NCBI GenBank assembly: GCA_902478985.1
Contig: CABSNH010000008.1
Coordinates: 1 to 25,407 of the forward strand
Direction: 5' to 3'
Source of the DNA: an uncultured Collinsella sp.
GTDB lineage: Bacteria; Actinomycetota; Coriobacteriia; Coriobacteriales; Coriobacteriaceae
Length of the DNA: 25,407 nt
Shown: one piece after another, positions 22,290 to 25,407 of the stretch
How positions within the stretch are numbered: the stretch's first letter is position 1
Layout of the letters: each line of letters begins with the position of its first letter
Notes under the pieces: generated by a model
Databases searched by the model: none
What the model was told of the DNA's origin: nothing
The model's input: the letters and a program-made list of their open reading frames with translations, nothing else
Made by a program: the position numbers and the translations under genes

Positions 22290-23852
22290 CTACTTACCGT
22301 CGTCGTCCTGGGCTTCATCGCGCGCGTAGAGTTCCAGCATGCGGCGGCGGTATTCGTGCACGGCGAGCTTGGCGCGCTCCAGGCGGCGGCGCTCACGCGG
22401 AGTCAGCTTAGACGGGTCGACCTCATCACCATAGGTCTTATCGGCAAGAAGATGTGCCGCGTCCACGATGCGGGCATCGATGTGGCCGCTCGCTGCCTCG
22501 GCGGAAAGACGCTCGGCAATCGTATCGAGCGTAGGCAGGCCCTCGAATACGCGACCGTGACCATGCGAGGTCAGCAGCTCGTGCTCGCGTGCGAGCAGGC
22601 TCGCCAAATCGTGATGGGCGCGCAGGATGTCGAGCGCATCGGATGGATGCTCGGCAACCTCTGCCACGGCAGCGACCGGTGCGGCGTCGACCACGCGGTA
22701 GAAGAGTTGTGCGAGCAGCGGCATCAAGAACACCGTGATGGCGCCGGCGGCAACCATGACCGACGCAATATCTTGCGACAGCGCGCCCGCGTTGACGGCA
22801 ACGCTCGTCACGGCAACGATAATCGGCAGCGCCGTGGTGCAGTACAGGGCCACGGTAATGCGACCATACGCCGAAACGTCGTGCGTCGCAGGACAAATGC
22901 TCATAGAGATGAGAATGGGCACGGCGCGAATGATCAGCAACGCCACGATAAAGCCCGCGAGCAGCCCGGGGCGCGACGCTACGGCCGTCAGGTCGATCTT
23001 TGCGCCCGATACGGTAAAGAACACCGGAATCAAAAAGCCGTAGGCCAAGCCGTCGAGCTTGGTCTCAAGCGTATGGTTGCCCTCGGGGATGATATAGCGC
23101 AGGACAAAGCCGGCGGCAAAAGAACCCAACACGATGTCGAGATCAAAGACGGCCGAGAACGCCACGAGCGTGACCAGGATGAGCACCGTCAGGCGCACGA
23201 AGGTCTGCGACGTGGTATCGGCACGCTCCTCGACAAACGCAAAGAAGCGGCTGCCGACGCGCTTGGAGCGGCTTGGGACCACGGCCAGCAACACGCAAAC
23301 CACCGCAAACAAGCCAAGGATTACGAGCGTTTGGATGCCAGTGCGAGCAGACAGCAGCACCGACATGGCGAGCACGGGACCGAGCTCGCCCCAAGTGCCA
23401 TACGCGAGAATCGAGTCGCCCACACGCGTGCCGGTGAGCGAGCGCTCACGCATGATGGGCACGAGCGTGCCGAGCGCCGTAGAAGTGAGGGCAAGCGTCA
23501 CGGCGATACCGTCGAAATGACTGACCGAGAACCACGGGGTAAAGCGCACGGCAAGCCAGGCGATACCAAACGTGACGACCCACGTCGCCAAGCCGTAGCG
23601 TCCCTCGACGCCCGTGATGCTCTTGGGGTCGATCTCAAAGCCGGCAAGCAGGAACAAAAATGCCAGACCGAGCTCTGACACGAGCGAGACCTCGGCATCC
23701 ACATGGATAAGGCCGAGCATATGCGGGCGCAGCACCGCGCCGAAGACGAGCAAAAAGACCGTTTCGGGAACGGGTTTTCCGGGAATCACCGAGGCGATGA
23801 AGGGGCTTGCAAAGGCCACGAGCGCGATGATGGCGAGTGAAACGAATGCCAT
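22290..23852 (-). CDS. CPA2-type cation:proton antiporter with long cytoplasmic tail
   Basis: The first 390 or so residues hold about 12 hydrophobic segments of the Na+/H+ exchanger fold. LAFLFLLAGFEID (about 63-75) is the typical helix of CPA2 (KefB/NapA-like) exchangers, and TALGTLVPIMRE and LDIVLGSFAAGFVLRY match the later core. It probably exchanges K+ or Na+ for protons and helps pH and ion balance in the cytoplasmic membrane. The last 130 residues are hydrophilic, rich in His, Arg and Glu, and end in an acidic DEAQDDDGK. They are not the Rossmann (TrkA-N) domain of Kef channels. AAAGG precedes the ATG. It is a single-gene unit between the SDR and purL. Confidence 0.87.
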   Translation of the reverse strand: MAFVSLAIIALVAFASPFIASVIPGKPVPETVFLLVFGAVLRPHMLGLIHVDAEVSLVSELGLAFLFLLAGFEIDPKSITGVEGRYGLATWVVTFGIAWLAVRFTPWFSVSHFDGIAVTLALTSTALGTLVPIMRERSLTGTRVGDSILAYGTWGELGPVLAMSVLLSARTGIQTLVILGLFAVVCVLLAVVPSRSKRVGSRFFAFVEERADTTSQTFVRLTVLILVTLVAFSAVFDLDIVLGSFAAGFVLRYIIPEGNHTLETKLDGLAYGFLIPVFFTVSGAKIDLTAVASRPGLLAGFIVALLIIRAVPILISMSICPATHDVSAYGRITVALYCTTALPIIVAVTSVAVNAGALSQDIASVMVAAGAITVFLMPLLAQLFYRVVDAAPVAAVAEVAEHPSDALDILRAHHDLASLLAREHELLTSHGHGRVFEGLPTLDTIAERLSAEAASGHIDARIVDAAHLLADKTYGDEVDPSKLTPRERRRLERAKLAVHEYRRRMLELYARDEAQDDDGK

Positions 23853-23921
23853 GTGATGCCTTTCTCTTGTTTGCGCTTCACTGTAGCACCCTCGCCGTCC
23901 TCAACGCGCCGCGAGCTGTCG

Positions 23922-23927
23922 TATCAT
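23922..23927 (+). promoter_or_regulatory. Probable -10 box of purL
   Basis: TATCAT lies about 110 nt before purL in the divergent gap with the antiporter; the -35 is poor. The 5' leader shows no purine riboswitch or recognisable PurR box. The rest of 23853-24035 has no gene. Confidence 0.35.
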
Positions 23928-24035
23928 AGTGACGTTTACAAACATGTGGCTCAAGGCGACCCGAGGCTTGCCCCGTAAACCGACCGCTGCCGCATACCGT
24001 ACCGTACGCCCAACCGATCAGGAAGGCAGGAACCA

Positions 24036-25407
24036 ATGGTCTCTCGTATCTACGTGGAGAAGAAACCCGGGTTCGACGTCGAGGCTCAGCAGCTCAAGGG
24101 CGAGCTGACCGAAATTCTCGGCATCAAGGGCATCGAGGCCCTGAGGATCATCAATCGCTACGACGTCGAGGGCATCGACGAGGAGCTTTTCCGCTCCTGC
24201 GTGCCGACCGTCTTTAGCGAGCCCCAGGTCGATGTGACCTACGACGAGCTCCCCGCAAGCGATGGCGCCGTCTTTGCCGTCGAATTCCTGCCTGGCCAGT
24301 TTGACCAGCGCGCCGACTCCGCCAGCGAGTGCGTGCAGCTCATCAGCCAGGGCGAGCGCCCCGCCGTGCGCTCCGCCAAGGTCTATATGATCTCGGGCAC
24401 TCTGGACGAAGCCGCCATCGAGGCCATCAAGCACTACGTGGTGAACCCCGTCGAGGCGCGCATCGCCTCGCTCGACCTGCCCGAGACGTTGCACATTGAT
24501 ACACCCGAGCCGCAGCCTGTCGAAGTGCTCGACGGTTTCCGCGAGCTCGACGAGGCCGGCCTTGCCGCCTTTATCACCGAGCGCGGCCTTGCCATGGACG
24601 AGGCGGACATCGCCTTCTGCCAGCAGTACTTCCGCGATGAGGATCGCGACCCCACCATCACCGAGATCCGCGTGATCGACACCTATTGGTCCGACCACTG
24701 CCGCCACACCACCTTCGGCACCGTCCTGGACGACGTGACAATCGACGACGCCGTGGTGCAGCAAGCCTTCGACCGCTACATGGAGATGCGCCACGAACTC
24801 GGCCGCGACGCCAAGCCCGTCTGTCTCATGGACATGGGCACCATCGGCGCCAAGTATCTTAAGAAGACCGGCGTCATGACCGATGTCGACGAATCCGAGG
24901 AGATCAACGCCTGCACCGTCAAGGTGAAGGTCGATGTCGACGGCGAGGACCAGGACTGGCTGTTCCTCTTTAAGAACGAGACCCATAACCACCCGACCGA
25001 GATCGAGCCCTTCGGCGGTGCCGCCACCTGCGTGGGCGGCGCCATCCGCGACCCGCTCTCGGGCCGCAGCTATGTGTACCAGGCCATGCGTGTCACCGGC
25101 GCCGGCGACCCCACCGTCCCCGTCTCCGAGACGCTCGAGGGCAAGCTGCCGCAGCGCAAGCTCGTAACCACCGCTGCCGCCGGCTACTCCAGCTACGGCA
25201 ACCAGATTGGCCTTGCCACCGGCCAGGTCAACGAGCTCTATCACCCCGGTTACGTGGCCAAGCGCATGGAGGTCGGCGCCGTCGTGGGCGCTACCCCGGC
25301 AAACCACGTGCGCCGCGAGTGCCCCGCCCCCACCGACAAGATTATCCTGTTGGGCGGCCGCACCGGCCGTGACGGCATCGGTGGCGCCACCGGCTCCTCC
25401 AAAACCC
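24036..25407 (+). CDS. purL: Phosphoribosylformylglycinamidine synthase, long form, 5' part
   Basis: Catalyses the ATP- and glutamine-dependent conversion of FGAR to FGAM in purine synthesis. The frame is open from the ATG at 24036 to the window end (457 codons) and is truncated only by the edge. The N-terminal region (about 1-150) resembles the PurS-like domain of large PurL enzymes. Then come TYWSDHCRHTTFGTV (about 216-230), the helper motif of the long clostridial-type PurL, and HNHPTEIEPFGGAATCVGG (about 317-335), the ATP-binding core with catalytic His. AGGAAGGCAGGA lies before the start. A fused glutaminase domain is expected beyond the edge. Confidence 0.96.
   Translation, partial: MVSRIYVEKKPGFDVEAQQLKGELTEILGIKGIEALRIINRYDVEGIDEELFRSCVPTVFSEPQVDVTYDELPASDGAVFAVEFLPGQFDQRADSASECVQLISQGERPAVRSAKVYMISGTLDEAAIEAIKHYVVNPVEARIASLDLPETLHIDTPEPQPVEVLDGFRELDEAGLAAFITERGLAMDEADIAFCQQYFRDEDRDPTITEIRVIDTYWSDHCRHTTFGTVLDDVTIDDAVVQQAFDRYMEMRHELGRDAKPVCLMDMGTIGAKYLKKTGVMTDVDESEEINACTVKVKVDVDGEDQDWLFLFKNETHNHPTEIEPFGGAATCVGGAIRDPLSGRSYVYQAMRVTGAGDPTVPVSETLEGKLPQRKLVTTAAAGYSSYGNQIGLATGQVNELYHPGYVAKRMEVGAVVGATPANHVRRECPAPTDKIILLGGRTGRDGIGGATGSSKT

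Noticed and set aside
22122..23678. A 518-codon plus-strand frame opposite the antiporter
   Set aside because: Composition is of low-complexity charged residues with no recognisable motif; the minus strand encodes a well-formed membrane protein.
23853..24035. Purine riboswitch before purL
   Set aside because: No conserved purine-aptamer loop pattern or three-way junction core is visible in the leader.
24018..25307. A 429-codon minus-strand frame opposite purL
   Set aside because: The plus strand has the long PurL motifs and a good ribosome binding site; the reverse frame is rich in Gly, Val and Leu repeats typical of a shadow.
1..25407. CRISPR arrays, phage genes or transposases
   Set aside because: No regularly spaced repeats and no integrase, capsid or transposase-like frames were found on either strand.

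Overview
The window is a chromosomal segment of a high-GC, low-redundancy gut Actinobacterium. Codon usage, gene content and protein flavour fit the class Coriobacteriia, most likely Collinsella or a close relative. That assignment comes from recognition of the proteins, not from a search. Almost all of it is core or metabolic sequence. I see no CRISPR array, phage module, transposase or toxin-antitoxin pair.

Layout, left to right. Positions 225-2006 (minus strand) hold the initiation factor / ribosomal protein operon infC-rpmI-rplT with a long leader and an end terminator, and a tRNA-Leu(CAA) whose 3' end is duplicated downstream around a palindrome-rich block. Positions 2046-5480 (minus) carry a transglutaminase-like protein, class II aldolase (fba) followed by a large palindromic element, and a glyoxalase-II-like hydrolase. 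Positions 5567-11230 (minus) hold Rel (ppGpp synthetase/hydrolase) and an unusual RecJ nuclease fused to a RecQ-like helicase. The order recJ-rel-hydrolase resembles the recJ-apt-relA neighbourhood of Firmicutes, without apt. Positions 11505-12503 (plus) encode a BASS-family transporter, convergent with a cutC / GalT-like (DUF4931) gene pair.

Positions 14216-19077 (minus) hold a complete branched-chain amino acid ABC importer in the order livK-livH-livM-livG-livF. A decayed second livK lies upstream of livK. On the plus strand follow hom (homoserine dehydrogenase) and a short-chain dehydrogenase that resembles BaiA-type hydroxysteroid dehydrogenases. A CPA2 cation/proton antiporter lies on minus, and the window ends inside a long-form purL on plus.

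The observations most worth a second look are the RecJ-helicase fusion, a probable AUA start codon plus leader attenuator for infC, the duplicated tRNA-Leu 3' end, a perfect 35-bp inverted repeat between liv and cutC, the in-frame-deleted livK remnant, and the BaiA-like dehydrogenase. I found no clearly new multigene system. Positions of short motifs were counted by hand and may be off by one.
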